This document shows positions 17,426-26,136 of a stretch of 64,000 nucleotides of DNA, piece after piece. A model generated the notes under the pieces. The model saw only the letters and a program-made list of their open reading frames with translations. It was not told where the DNA came from and did no database searches. Numbering within the stretch: position 1 is the stretch's first letter; each line of letters starts with the position of its first letter. Location: assembly GCF_041903755.1 (NCBI RefSeq), contig NZ_JBBWVE010000002.1, forward strand, positions 1 to 64,000, in the 5' to 3' direction. The translations under genes and the position numbers were made by a program. Source of the stretch: Thiocapsa roseilacustris. GTDB taxonomy: Bacteria > Pseudomonadota > Gammaproteobacteria > Chromatiales > Chromatiaceae.

Positions 17426-17905
17426 ATGGCCACCCAGACCGATACCGAAATCCCGAGCGATGCCGCCGAGCCGGATTGGGAAACCCCCTTGTCGCTGACA
17501 TTGACCCCGTCCCTCCTCATCCACTCCCTAATGGGGACGGCCAGCGCGGTCCACACCGGCTGGACCAGTTGCGTCGACGACTCGCTGGTGCTCTCCGACC
17601 TAGTCTCGATGGAGGATCGCGCCGGCAACTATATCCGACTCGCCGAGCAGGAGTTCGTCGAGGACGATCAGCCCGGCACGGTCTGGCATGACTGGACGCT
17701 CGAGGTACGCATCGGCACCGTGCTGACGACAGGGCACTGGCAGTTCCCGGTCACCGCACACCCTTCCGAGTGGGAGTGGAACGCACGCGAGGCAGCTCGC
17801 GCATTCGAGCGCGCCTGTCTCTTGGTCGGGCGCCGGGTGCGCCGCATCATGGCCGTGGAGGATCCCGCACCGACCGATGCGGTCCCGCGTGCGAGTCGGC
17901 ATTAG
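17426..17905 (+). CDS. Conserved hypothetical protein, 159 residues
   Basis: Soluble acidic protein, unrecognised. It starts MATQTDTEIPSDAAEP behind AAAGGA and contains strand-rich segments (SLTLTPSLLIHSLMGTASAV, TLEVRIGTVLTTGHWQFPV) and a helix EWNAREAARAFERACLLVGRRVRRI. There is no signal peptide or membrane helix. It diverges from the thiamine-binding-type gene and precedes the DUF6489-like gene by 117 bases. Confidence 0.55.
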   Translation: MATQTDTEIPSDAAEPDWETPLSLTLTPSLLIHSLMGTASAVHTGWTSCVDDSLVLSDLVSMEDRAGNYIRLAEQEFVEDDQPGTVWHDWTLEVRIGTVLTTGHWQFPVTAHPSEWEWNAREAARAFERACLLVGRRVRRIMAVEDPAPTDAVPRASRH

Positions 17906-18022
17906 TCGGAAGTGCCTTGGGCTCAGACGCCGTGGCGAGACGGCTTGCGTAGACCCTCGCGATCGTCCAGAGTGATCGGGCAGGCGGGGCACCCTGCCGC
18001 GCCGCGCTCCAAGGAGAGAGGC

Positions 18023-18313
18023 ATGAAGATCAGTGTCGATGTCGAGATGACGCCGGAAGAGATGCGCAAGCTGTTCGGCCTGCCGGATGTCGAAGCCTTT
18101 CAGCGCCAGTTGATGGACGACATCCGCGAGCGCATGGTCTCAGGTACCGAAGGTTACGACCCGATCAAGCTGTTCCAGCCCTACGTGACCGGGACCATGG
18201 CCTCGTGGGACATGTTCCAGAAAATGCTCACGAATGCGACGAGCATGTCCTCGGGCGGAACGGGCTCGGGCAGCGACAGCTCGGACGCCGAGTCCACGCC
18301 GCGACGAAAATAG
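18023..18313 (+). CDS. DUF6489-like small protein
   Basis: A 96-residue protein starting MKISVDVEMTPEEMRKLFGLP behind a strong AAGGAGAG site. The N-terminal 65 residues are conserved-looking (DVEAFQRQLMDDIRERM, then ALFQPYV-like KLFQPYVTGTMASWDMF) and the tail is a Ser/Gly-rich linker. The pattern matches a small family of uncharacterised proteobacterial proteins that I associate with DUF6489. Function is unknown. An upstream in-frame extension of 37 codons is unlikely because of the ribosome site. Confidence 0.65.
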   Translation: MKISVDVEMTPEEMRKLFGLPDVEAFQRQLMDDIRERMVSGTEGYDPIKLFQPYVTGTMASWDMFQKMLTNATSMSSGGTGSGSDSSDAESTPRRK

Positions 18314-18341
18314 TACGTCGACAATGCGGAGGAGATGACGA

Positions 18342-18596
18342 ATGGTTCATCGGTTGCTGATCCTCGGCTGCAGGACTATGCGCGAAGGGGTGGTCGTTTC
18401 CGCGATCTTTTTCGTCGCGGCCCTGTTGCTCTTCCTGGCCGTGCGCTTTGTCCTGCCCGACCTGGCCTACCTTCAGCAGATTGTCTTGTTCTTCGCGCTC
18501 GTGCTCATCATCCTTGCGCCGGTCGTGCTGGTGTCGACCTTTCTCCTGTCGGTGATCCCGGGTGCTCGGGAGAAGCTCGACAAGTGCGAGCATTAA
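18342..18596 (+). CDS. Small two-helix membrane protein, 84 residues
   Basis: Two hydrophobic helices at about residues 18-38 and 47-70, with a positively charged tail REKLDKCEH. The ATG follows GGAGGAG at good spacing. Unrecognised family. Its stop codon TAA is the first three bases of a dispersed repeat unit (TAAACCGCGCCC), a pattern repeated at several other genes in this window. Confidence 0.6.
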   Translation: MVHRLLILGCRTMREGVVVSAIFFVAALLLFLAVRFVLPDLAYLQQIVLFFALVLIILAPVVLVSTFLLSVIPGAREKLDKCEH

Positions 18597-18720
18597 ACCG
18601 CGCCCGGCGGGGTATGCGCTGTTTTTGGATGGGATCGGCCTCGGCAGACTTGACGGCCGTTGGAGTCGGCGCGGTTTAAGATGTTAAAAAATAGATTATT
18701 TTGAACCGCACCAACGCTCG
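18594..18720. repeat. Composite repeat: unit A plus partial unit B
   Basis: Unit A runs 18594-18678, from TAAACCGCGCC to GGCGCGGTTTA (11-base terminal inverted repeats), with the internal TTTTTGGATGGGATCGGCC shared with copies at 22349, 42976, 58407 and 63623. An AT-rich spacer (TTAAAAAATAGATTATTTT) and the first bases of a unit B (GAACCGCACC) follow before similarity is lost. Confidence 0.85.
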
Positions 18721-18786
18721 GGTCGGGGCGACTGAAGTCAACTGCGAGCCATGCGCAGTCGGGGGTGCTGATACGGGGAAATCGCC

Positions 18787-19449
18787 TCATCCGGCTGCGG
18801 CATCGATCACGATCGGCGACATCAGCGGCTCGCCGTCCAGCCAAGGCCGTCCATCTGCGCCCAATCGCAGGCGCCCTTGCGCGAACCAGCCGACCGCCCG
18901 CGGGTAAATGCCGTGCTCCTGCTTGAGCACGCGTCCGGCCAGTGTTGCGGCATCCTCGCCCGGATGGATCGCCAGTCGAGCCTGAATGATGACGGGTCCG
19001 CCGTCGAGCTCGGCCGTGACGAAATGGACGCTGGCGCCATGCTCGTGCTCCTCGGCATCCAGCGCGCGCTGATGGGTCTGAAGCCCCCGGAATTTGGGTA
19101 GGAGCGAGGGATGGATGTTGAGCATCCGCCCGGAATAGTGGTCGACGAAAGAGGGCGTGAGGATGCGCATGAATCCGGCCAGGACGACCAAGCCGGGCGC
19201 GTAGCGATCGATCAGGGCACGCAGCTCCGCCTCGTAGGGCTCGCGCCCCGCGTATTCGCGATGGTCCAATACCTCGGCCGGGATGCCGGCGCGCCGGGCC
19301 CGTTCCAGGCCGAAGGCATCCGCGCGGTTGCTGATGACGGCGACGATCTCGAAGGGCCGGCCCTTTGCCGCTTCGTCCATCAATGCCTGCAGGTTGCTGC
19401 CGCTGCCCGAGATCAGGGCGACGACGCGCAGACGTCCGTCATCAGGCAT
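18787..19449 (-). CDS. purN: Phosphoribosylglycinamide formyltransferase PurN
   Basis: Third step of purine synthesis: transfers formyl from 10-formyl-THF to GAR. The product (220 residues from this start) shows the GSGSNLQALM phosphate loop, the NRADAFGLERA region, HPSLLPKFRGLQTHQRAL with catalytic His-Pro-Ser, and the C-terminal DGGPVIIQA block with its catalytic Asp. The start at 19449 overlaps the end of purM by 8 bases; one six codons further up is also possible. purM-purN form a classic coupled pair. Confidence 0.95.
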   Translation of the reverse strand: MPDDGRLRVVALISGSGSNLQALMDEAAKGRPFEIVAVISNRADAFGLERARRAGIPAEVLDHREYAGREPYEAELRALIDRYAPGLVVLAGFMRILTPSFVDHYSGRMLNIHPSLLPKFRGLQTHQRALDAEEHEHGASVHFVTAELDGGPVIIQARLAIHPGEDAATLAGRVLKQEHGIYPRAVGWFAQGRLRLGADGRPWLDGEPLMSPIVIDAAAG

Positions 19450-20515
19450 GCGCGACCTCGCCGACATAGTGTACCGACGAGGGTCCTTGACCCGCCTCGA
19501 CCTGTCCGATCACCCGTGCGACCTCGCCGCCGGCGCGCAGCAGCTCGAGCGCCTGGTCCAAATCGCCCGCAGCGACGACAACCACCATCCCGATCCCGCA
19601 GTTGAAGGTCCGCAGCATCTCGGCATTGTCGATGCCGCCTTTGCTCTGGAGCCAGTCGAAGACCGGCGGGCGGGTCCAGCTCGCGAGGTCCAAGACGGCG
19701 CGGGTGTCGTCCGGCAGCACCCGCGGCAGGTTTTCGGTCAATCCGCCGCCCGTGATGTGGGCGAGGGCGTGCACTCTGATGGCGCGGGTCAAGGGTAGAA
19801 CGGACCTGACATAGATGCGGGTCGGTGCCAGCAGTCGCTCGCCGAGGCTGACGCCGTCCAGATCCTCTCCAAGATCCGCACCGCTGACCTCGATGACCTT
19901 GCGGATCAGCGAGTAGCCGTTGGAGTGGGGTCCCGAGGAGGCGAGCCCGATCAGCAGGTCGCCCGGTCGGACCCGATCCGGGACGATGAGATCCGCCTTC
20001 TCCGCGATCCCGACACAGAAGCCAGCGAGGTCGTAGTCGCCCGGACGATAGATGCCCGGCATCTCCGCTGTCTCGCCGCCGGTCAAGGCGCAGCCGGCGA
20101 GCTCGCAGCCGCGTGCGATGCCCGCGATGACGGATGCGGCGACCTCGACATCGAGCTGTCCGGTGGCGTAATAGTCGAGAAAGAACAGGGGCTCGGCGCC
20201 GCTGACCAGGATGTCGTTTGCGCACATGGCGACCAGGTCGATGCCGATGCTGTCGTGCCGACCCAGGTCGATCGCGAGCTTGAGCTTGGTGCCCACGCCG
20301 TCCGTGCCAGAGACCAGCACCGGTTGCCGATACTCGGCGAGCGGGAGCTCGAAGAGCGCCCCGAATCCGCCCAGGCCGGTGATGACGCCGGGTCGAGCGG
20401 TGGCGGCGGCGAGCGGCTTGATGCGCTCGACCAACCGGGCGCCGGCGTCGATGTCGACACCGGCGTCGCGATAACTGAGGGATGGCGATGAGGGCGGGGC
20501 GGAATCCTGCGTCAC
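19442..20515 (-). CDS. purM: Phosphoribosylformylglycinamidine cyclo-ligase PurM
   Basis: AIR synthetase, fifth step of purine synthesis, cytoplasmic. The 357-residue product has normal length and the family blocks: SYRDAGVDIDAGARLVERIK at the start, GVGTKLKLAIDLGRHDSIG, the DLVAMCANDI motif, GGETAEMPG and HITGGGLTENLPR. It overlaps purN downstream. No regulatory hairpin is obvious in the 90 bases upstream. Confidence 0.96.
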   Translation of the reverse strand: MTQDSAPPSSPSLSYRDAGVDIDAGARLVERIKPLAAATARPGVITGLGGFGALFELPLAEYRQPVLVSGTDGVGTKLKLAIDLGRHDSIGIDLVAMCANDILVSGAEPLFFLDYYATGQLDVEVAASVIAGIARGCELAGCALTGGETAEMPGIYRPGDYDLAGFCVGIAEKADLIVPDRVRPGDLLIGLASSGPHSNGYSLIRKVIEVSGADLGEDLDGVSLGERLLAPTRIYVRSVLPLTRAIRVHALAHITGGGLTENLPRVLPDDTRAVLDLASWTRPPVFDWLQSKGGIDNAEMLRTFNCGIGMVVVVAAGDLDQALELLRAGGEVARVIGQVEAGQGPSSVHYVGEVAHA

Positions 20516-20604
20516 ACTTTGGCTCCAAGGGACGGGTCTGACCGGCTATTCTAACTCAGTGAGGTCAGCGACCGGCTCTGCCGGGGGTGATTTAACGACG
20601 TCTT

Positions 20605-20890
20605 AGGTGCCGCCAGGGGGGCGCTCGAGATCTTTCTCTCCGGTCTGCGCCAGCGCCTGCACAAGCGCGGCGTGCAGATGCTGCTGACCAAGCCCGGCTG
20701 CGTCGATACCCCCATGACCGCCGAATTTAAGGAGGGTTCGCTCTGGGCGAGCCCCGAGCGGGTGGCGCGCGACATCGTCCGGGCAATGGAGAAAGGTCGC
20801 TCGGTGATCTACACCCCTTGGTACTGGCGTTGGATCATGCTGATCATTCGCCGAATCCCGGAGCGGATCTTCGTGCGGCTGCGGTTCTGA
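20605..20890 (+). pseudogene. C-terminal remnant of a short-chain dehydrogenase
   Basis: Reads GAARGALEIFLSGLRQRL..., then TKPGCVDTPMTAEFKEG and a C-terminal VIYTPWYWRWIMLIIRRIP. This is the last third of an SDR oxidoreductase, starting just after the catalytic tyrosine of the YxxxK motif. An in-frame stop at 20588 and absence of the Rossmann half show it is truncated. It runs to its natural stop at 20890. Confidence 0.75.
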
Positions 20891-20939
20891 TCGGAAGTGC
20901 CGATGAGGGTTGTCGTGTCTCAGGCGGCTTGCTTTGTCT

Positions 20940-21233
20940 TCTCCGTCAGACGCAGTGGTAACGTACGGCATCTGTTTGCTCTCCTTGTCGGTGAAGATCT
21001 CTCGGCGGAAGGCCGTTTCCAGGGTTCCTGGCAATTGGATCATCCAATCGATGACGCGGAACAGCTTCAAGATGGTCTTGCGCGCGTAGCCGCGATTGGC
21101 CGAGGCACCAGTCGATGCCGGCGTGGATGCGTGGAAAGAGCAGCGCGAGGAACTCGGGGAAGTAGCCCTCCAGCGACTCTTTCCCGGGGCTGTCGTGGTC
21201 GCTGCGCGGGGTGGGCTCGGCGGTGTCGGTCAT
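20940..21233 (-). pseudogene. Remnant of an Rpn/PD-(D/E)XK family transposase-like nuclease
   Basis: The 5' part begins MTDTAEPTPRSDHDSPGKES and continues EGYFPEFLALLFPRIHAGIDW, typical of the N-terminus of Rpn-type recombination-promoting nucleases. It then jumps, with loss of the catalytic core and a frame change near 21130, to NRGYARKTILKLFRVIDWM and the C-terminal region (LETAFRREIF). A normal gene would be two to three times longer. Confidence 0.65.
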
Positions 21234-21289
21234 GCGGGGCTCCTGTGACGGACGATGGTCGGAATTTAGCGGGGATGGTCCGCGCAGGC

Positions 21290-21365
21290 GTAGGTTGTGC
21301 CGAGCCGTGCGAGGCACAACCAAACGTCGGCGCAAGTTGTGCCTCCTATCGTCAGCACAACCTAC
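21290..21365. repeat. 76-bp palindromic dispersed repeat, copy 2
   Basis: Nearly the exact reverse complement of the copy at 6067-6142, with arms GTAGGTTGTGC and GCACAACCTAC. It sits between the Rpn remnant and pgsA. Confidence 0.85.
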
Positions 21366-21637
21366 GGGTATGGAAGTTTGCGGAAATCGCCTTAGTTTGC
21401 GGTCGTGCTTGGGGTCGGCGCGGTCTTTTCGTTGGGGCGTCGCCGAGCGCAGGTTCCATAAGTTGCAGCAGTTGCCTGGGGCAGCGGAGCGATGTCCGGG
21501 AAGACGGGCGACATTGGCGAGTCCCACCAGCCGCGCGGCACGGTCGGTATCGGTCTTGGACAGACGCCGGAGACCGGACTAGCATCAACCGGACAGGCAT
21601 CAAGGTTTGGTGCCGCCCCGGCGACCGGAGTGTGTGC

Positions 21638-22195
21638 GTGCAGCTCAGGGATCTTCCAAACATCATCAGCGTCCTGCGACTCGTCGCGGTCGTGCCTGTC
21701 ATGTATCTGCTTCTCCGCCAGGAGTATGGATGGGCCTTGGTCCTGTTCGCCGCGGCGGGCGCGTCGGACGGCCTGGACGGTTATCTGGCGAAACGCTACG
21801 ACTGGCGCACGCGTTTGGGCGGGATCTTGGATCCGCTCGCCGACAAGGCATTGCTGGTCGCGTGTTTTCTGATCTTGGGTTGGCAGGGGCTGGTCCCGGT
21901 CTGGCTCGTGATCGCCGTCATCCTGCGGGATCTGGTGATCGTCACGGGGGCGGTCGTCTACAACTACCGCGTCGAGGCGGTCGAGGCCGCGCCCCTGCCG
22001 ATCAGCAAGCTCAATACGGTGCTCCAGATTGTGCTGGTGGTGATGGTCATCACGGCTGCGGGCCCGTTCGAGCTGCCCGAAGATCTGATCGAGACGATGA
22101 TCTGGGCCTGTTTCGCAACCGTCGTCGTCAGCGGCGCGCAGTACGTTTGGATCTGGGGCCGCAAGGCTCGGCAGCGCGGTTGGCGGGGGCATTGA
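21638..22195 (+). CDS. pgsA: CDP-alcohol phosphatidyltransferase, PgsA-like
   Basis: Integral membrane enzyme of the CDP-alcohol phosphatidyltransferase family, most like phosphatidylglycerophosphate synthase, which joins CDP-diacylglycerol and glycerol-3-phosphate. The active-site motif D-x2-D-G-x2-A-x9-G-x3-D-x3-D is complete (SDGLDGYLAKR then GGILDPLADK, about residues 44-70). Five or six hydrophobic helices are visible over 185 residues. The GTG start at 21638 has GGAG seven bases upstream; a GTG two codons earlier is the alternative. Upstream open frame runs through repeat and pseudogene sequence and is not coding. Confidence 0.85.
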   Translation: MQLRDLPNIISVLRLVAVVPVMYLLLRQEYGWALVLFAAAGASDGLDGYLAKRYDWRTRLGGILDPLADKALLVACFLILGWQGLVPVWLVIAVILRDLVIVTGAVVYNYRVEAVEAAPLPISKLNTVLQIVLVVMVITAAGPFELPEDLIETMIWACFATVVVSGAQYVWIWGRKARQRGWRGH

Positions 22196-22224
22196 TCCTT
22201 CGGCAGTGGCGCGTGCCGTGGATT

Positions 22225-22307
22225 TGTCGTTGTCGTAATCGTAATCGGATTCCGGACGACCACGACAGCAACAGCAACAGCAACAGCGACAACGACAACG
22301 ACAACGA
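22225..22307. repeat. GTCGTT-type hexanucleotide array, locus 1
   Basis: TTGTCGTTGTCGTAATCGTAATCG on one side and four ACAGCA/ACAACG-type hexamers on the other form a rough inverted repeat just beyond pgsA. It shares its core with arrays at 49835 and 58171. Confidence 0.75.
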
Positions 22308-22348
22308 GTAGAGCCTTCGACCACTTTTCCTGGTTACGGCTCTGCCGT

Positions 22349-22549
22349 TAAACCGCGCCCAGCGCGGTATGCGATGTTTTTGGATTGGATCGGCCCCGGC
22401 AGACTTGACAACCGTTGGAGTCGGCACGGTTTAAGATATTAAGATATTAAAAAATATAAAATTTTAAACCGCGTCCCCGCTTAGGAGCATGGATGCATCA
22501 AACATCGAGCTCACTCGAAAGTGAGCATCTCGCTCTGGACGCGGTTTAG
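22349..22549. repeat. Complete composite repeat (unit A, AT spacer, unit B)
   Basis: Unit A 22349-22433, AT-rich spacer 22434-22464 (ATATTAAAAAATATAAAA), unit B 22465-22549. Unit B runs from TAAACCGCGTCCCCGC to GGACGCGGTTTAG and contains CATCGAGCTCACTCGAAAG, shared with copies at 43090, 48020 and 58299. It fills most of the 389-base gap between pgsA and the srf cluster. Confidence 0.9.
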
Positions 22550-22584
22550 ATCCTTTTCCGGAAATCAGCTTTAGGGAGGCTTGG

Positions 22585-24072
22585 TTGGCACCATCACTGC
22601 GAGTCGCACGGGTCGACATCGGCGGCTATCGACTGCCGACCGAGGAGCTTGCCGGGCTCGACGATCTGCATCGCGAGCTTCAGACCCTCATCCGCCGGCA
22701 TCTGCCGGGGGTCGCCGCATCGGTCTTGGCCTTGCCCGTGCCCTGCGCCGACGGCAAGACGGTCGACTGGTACAGTGATCTGCCGGGCCAGCCGACGCGG
22801 CTGACGGCCTTGCCCGCCGTGCGTCGCGTCGCGATGAAGGCCAAGCTCGAGGAGCGTCTGGATGCCTTGCGCCGGCTCTCCGATGCGCTGCCGACGCGGG
22901 TGAAGGGCTCGGAGTCCATCGCCGCCCTCCTGCGCGCCGCGACCCGGTATCCGGACGACTCCCATGTTTATGTTATCGGCGACGAGCCCGTGCTTACACT
23001 CTGGGGGTTCGTACTGGTCGAGGAGCGCGGGCACGGGCGTTCGCGCGGACTTGCTCTTGCCTCGGCCGCCGCGCCCGAGCCGCCTGTGCGGCGTCGTGTT
23101 CGCCGGGGTTGGGCGCTCGCGGTTGTGCTGATCCTAGGGGCCGCTCTTGCGGGCGGCGGCTGGCTCTGGCTCGACCGGCGCGAGGCTGACTCGCTCTCGG
23201 CCGAGCTGCAAGACGCGCTCGATGTGGCCTGTGCCGGGCCGGATCGCCTCGGAGCACTTGCGTTGCGGATCGACCGGGTCGATCCGCAGCGCAAAAGTTA
23301 CGCCGATCTGCGCGAGCGAATCGCTACCGAGCAGGCCCGCTGTGCCGCGGCCGAGTCGTTCGATCACGAGGTGATTGCCGCCGACTGGGATTGCACGCGG
23401 CTCGTCGAGATTCGTCAGGGTCTGGCCGGGTCGGATGGCGAGCCGCCGACGCCCGGACCCGATCTCGATCGCGAGCCCTTTGCCGGCAGTGTCGCGCGGC
23501 TCGACGAGCGCATCGGTGTCTGCGAGACCTCGGCGCAGGCGGCGTCCGAGCTGGAGCGTCGGCTCGGCAACTGCACGGCGCTGGCGGAGCTGGGCGTTGC
23601 CGTCGGTCTGCCTGAGTCGGAGCCGGCGTCCGAGGACGCACCCGACGAGACGCCTTGGCGACCGGTCTACGAGCGACTGGATCGTGAGCTTGCTCGCTGC
23701 GCCGAGGCCGATCGGCTCGTGGTCGCGTTGGATGCGGCACTGGAGGCGGGCGACGGGGGGTGTTCGGCGCTGCCGAAGCTCGATCGCGAGTCGGCGGGGC
23801 TCGATAGCACCCGCGCGCCGCTCGCGGCGCTGCGGGAGCGACTCGACTCCGAGTTGGCCCGCTGCGCCCGTGCTCAAACGTATCGTCAGAAGCTGGTGGA
23901 TGCTCAAATGGACTGTGCCGCCTTGCGGACGCTCGATCGGGAACTGACCGCCGAAGACGCCGAGCGCGAGCCCCTACGTGCGATCCGCGGTCGGCTCGAC
24001 GAGGCGCTGTTGCGCTGCGACACCTTGGAGAAGCTGGAAACGTCCGTCGGCGAGGAGCTCAAACAACCATGA
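22585..24072 (+). CDS. SrfA-like membrane protein with cysteine-repeat periplasmic domain
   Basis: A 495-residue single-pass membrane protein. The N-terminal domain (1-165) is a paralogue of the SrfA domain encoded next door: both have DWY near residue 61 and HVY..(5)..PV...WGFV at residues 127-143 with identical spacing. An arginine-rich stretch precedes one membrane helix (about 175-197), so the rest should be periplasmic. That part (200-490) repeats a roughly 60-residue helical unit, C..L..LDRE......PL..LRERLD.ELARC, about five times, each with paired cysteines. It starts at TTG behind AGGGAGG. It overlaps srfA by ATGA and opens the cluster. Confidence 0.75.
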   Translation: MAPSLRVARVDIGGYRLPTEELAGLDDLHRELQTLIRRHLPGVAASVLALPVPCADGKTVDWYSDLPGQPTRLTALPAVRRVAMKAKLEERLDALRRLSDALPTRVKGSESIAALLRAATRYPDDSHVYVIGDEPVLTLWGFVLVEERGHGRSRGLALASAAAPEPPVRRRVRRGWALAVVLILGAALAGGGWLWLDRREADSLSAELQDALDVACAGPDRLGALALRIDRVDPQRKSYADLRERIATEQARCAAAESFDHEVIAADWDCTRLVEIRQGLAGSDGEPPTPGPDLDREPFAGSVARLDERIGVCETSAQAASELERRLGNCTALAELGVAVGLPESEPASEDAPDETPWRPVYERLDRELARCAEADRLVVALDAALEAGDGGCSALPKLDRESAGLDSTRAPLAALRERLDSELARCARAQTYRQKLVDAQMDCAALRTLDRELTAEDAEREPLRAIRGRLDEALLRCDTLEKLETSVGEELKQP

Positions 24073-25946
24073 TTGGACCTTTACTGCGCACCGGAACACT
24101 CACCGACTATCACCCGGTCGGCGCAGTCGGCCACCCGGTATATCTCGCCGCGGCCCAATTGCGCGCCGCCTTGGCGCGTCGGCTCGGCCAGGAACTCGCC
24201 GACAGCTTCGCTATCCCGCAGCGCAACGAGGACGGCGATACACTGGATTGGTACGCCCCGCGCCCCGGCCTAGTCGTGCCCTGGAGTGCCGCGAGCCCCG
24301 AGGAGCGGCGCTCGGCCCAGAGTCAGCTCTTGGAGAGTCGCACCCGGATCGACGAGCTGACGCGTACCATGCAGGCCGATCCCGACCCCGAGCGTCAGGT
24401 CTTCGCCCGGCTGCTCGCCCATGTCTTCAGCTTTCCGGACGAGGACCACGTCTATCTGGTCGATGGCCGCCCGGTCGTGAGCTTCTGGGGCTTTGTCCGC
24501 GATCGCGAGGCGGTCGGCTCGGACCCCTTGGTGAATCTAGGGCGGTTCGCCGCCCCGCCGACGGACTGGTCGCTCGACCTGACGGACGAGCCTCGGCAGG
24601 ACGGGAGTCCAGAGCCGGTGTCTCGCCGCGGTCTTCCCTGGTGGATCTGGTTTCCGCTTCTGCTGCTCGCGCTGGTGCTGCTGCTTCTCTTCCTGTTGCG
24701 CGGCTGCGTGCCCGACGCTTCGACGCCCTTCGCCGAGTGGGCCCCGGAATGGGTCCCGGACTGGGTTGCGGAGGAGCTCGCGCCGATCCTCTCGGAGCCG
24801 CCCGCCGCGGATCCGCTCTTGGTCGACCCCTCGATTCGGGACGAGTCGGTCATTCGCGATGTGACGATCGATTCCGGACAGGTCCGGGATCGGACACTCT
24901 TCGACAGCGACCTTCGCAGCGACCGAACGACCGACACCAGCGCCATCTCGGTGACGGACGAGGATGTCGCAGTCGACGAGACGAGGGTTTCGGGGAGCGA
25001 GTCGACAAGCGTGACGGACGAGACCGATAGCCTGTCCGAAGGGGCTTCGGTCTTGGACGAGACGATCGGAACGGATGCAGGGGAGGGGGTCGAGGAGCAG
25101 CCTGTGCTTCTCGACGAGGAGCTCGATCCGGATGCGTCCGAGACCACGCCGATCGAGGGCGAGATTGCGGGCGCAGATGCCGAGCTGCCTTTGACCGACT
25201 TGCTCGGGAGCGACCTGCCCCCGGACGAACCGGCCTCGATCGATCCAGCCGCAGTCGATCCCGATGCGGATACCGGCATCGTCGATCCTACTGCCGACCC
25301 CACGCTGTCTGATCCGACCGCGACGGATGCCGACGCGGCACCGCAGGAGGGACAGGCGGCCGATGACGGGGCCGGCGAGACGCCTCCGGTGCCGGACACC
25401 TCGGACGCCGCCTCGCCCGAGGACGGCACCGAGCCGCCGACGGGGGAGGGCGATGCGATCCCGACGACGCCCGGTCTAACCGGCTCGACCGCGGACGAAG
25501 CCGAAGGCGCGCCCGGCGCGGTTCCGGGCACCCCACCGGCCAAGGGGACCGCGGCCGGACCGAGCTCCACGCCCGGCGCGTCCAAACCGGGCGCGACGTC
25601 ACAGGCGCTCGGCGGCCTGACCAGCGGCTGGCGCACCGCCACCTCCCTGCAAGACCCCAAGACCGGTCTGCCCATCCAGATGGAATACCGCACCAAAGAG
25701 GGTCAGGGCCAATTGCGACTCAAGCGCCACGACGGCAGTATCTGCCAGAGCGGCGCCTCGGCATCCGTGAAGGGCGAGCGCCTGGTGATCGACAGCAGCG
25801 GGGATATCCGCTGCGCCGACGGCACCAACTTCGGCCGGCCGAGCGTCGAGTGCGCGTCGGGCAAGGACGGCAAACCCGAGTGCGTCGGCCGTTATCCCGG
25901 TGGTGGTACCTTCTCGCTCGACGTCCAGGGTGCGACCGGCGAATGA
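24069..25946 (+). CDS. srfA: SrfA family membrane protein
   Basis: A 625-residue protein matching the SrfA family by its N-terminus (MIGPLLRTGTLTDYHPVGAVG, then IPQRNEDGDTLDWYAP). The name comes from SsrB-regulated factors of Salmonella; no biochemical activity is established. Layout: a cytoplasmic domain (1-180), one membrane helix (190-210), a long acidic Asp/Ser/Thr/Pro-rich linker (about 225-540) and a C-terminal beta-rich domain (about 545-625) with four cysteines (SICQSG, DIRCADG, VECASG, PECVG). The linker length suits a protein spanning the periplasm. It is coupled to the upstream paralogue and separated from srfB by a palindromic repeat. Confidence 0.85.
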   Translation: MIGPLLRTGTLTDYHPVGAVGHPVYLAAAQLRAALARRLGQELADSFAIPQRNEDGDTLDWYAPRPGLVVPWSAASPEERRSAQSQLLESRTRIDELTRTMQADPDPERQVFARLLAHVFSFPDEDHVYLVDGRPVVSFWGFVRDREAVGSDPLVNLGRFAAPPTDWSLDLTDEPRQDGSPEPVSRRGLPWWIWFPLLLLALVLLLLFLLRGCVPDASTPFAEWAPEWVPDWVAEELAPILSEPPAADPLLVDPSIRDESVIRDVTIDSGQVRDRTLFDSDLRSDRTTDTSAISVTDEDVAVDETRVSGSESTSVTDETDSLSEGASVLDETIGTDAGEGVEEQPVLLDEELDPDASETTPIEGEIAGADAELPLTDLLGSDLPPDEPASIDPAAVDPDADTGIVDPTADPTLSDPTATDADAAPQEGQAADDGAGETPPVPDTSDAASPEDGTEPPTGEGDAIPTTPGLTGSTADEAEGAPGAVPGTPPAKGTAAGPSSTPGASKPGATSQALGGLTSGWRTATSLQDPKTGLPIQMEYRTKEGQGQLRLKRHDGSICQSGASASVKGERLVIDSSGDIRCADGTNFGRPSVECASGKDGKPECVGRYPGGGTFSLDVQGATGE

Positions 25947-25976
25947 GCGGATGGGCCGGGGTTGCGGAAGGGCTGT

Positions 25977-26053
25977 GTAGGTTGTGCCGAGCGAGAGCGA
26001 GGCACAACCAACCGCCCGCGGGTGTTGTGCTTCCTAACGTCAGCACAACCTAC
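25977..26053. repeat. 76-bp palindromic dispersed repeat, copy 3
   Basis: Arms GTAGGTTGTGC and GCACAACCTAC with a nested GGCACAACC. It occupies the srfA-srfB gap, about 84 bases before the srfB start. Confidence 0.85.
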
Positions 26054-26136
26054 GGGACACTCACGGTGCCCGGACTGCGACCGACGCCACGGCGATCAAG
26101 CCGTGGAGACATCACGAAAGACTCAGGTCACAGGCC

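Noticed and set aside
20897..21637. Long N-terminal extension of PgsA (about 247 codons)
   Set aside because: The extension reads through the Rpn remnant and a palindromic repeat; a GTG with GGAG upstream gives a normal-length PgsA.
22225..22307. CRISPR-like array
   Set aside because: Repeat units are six bases, tandem and without unique spacers; no cas genes are present.
24452..25696. A 414-codon serine/valine-rich frame antisense to srfA
   Set aside because: It mirrors the Asp/Ser/Thr-rich linker of SrfA and has no start signal or recognisable domain.
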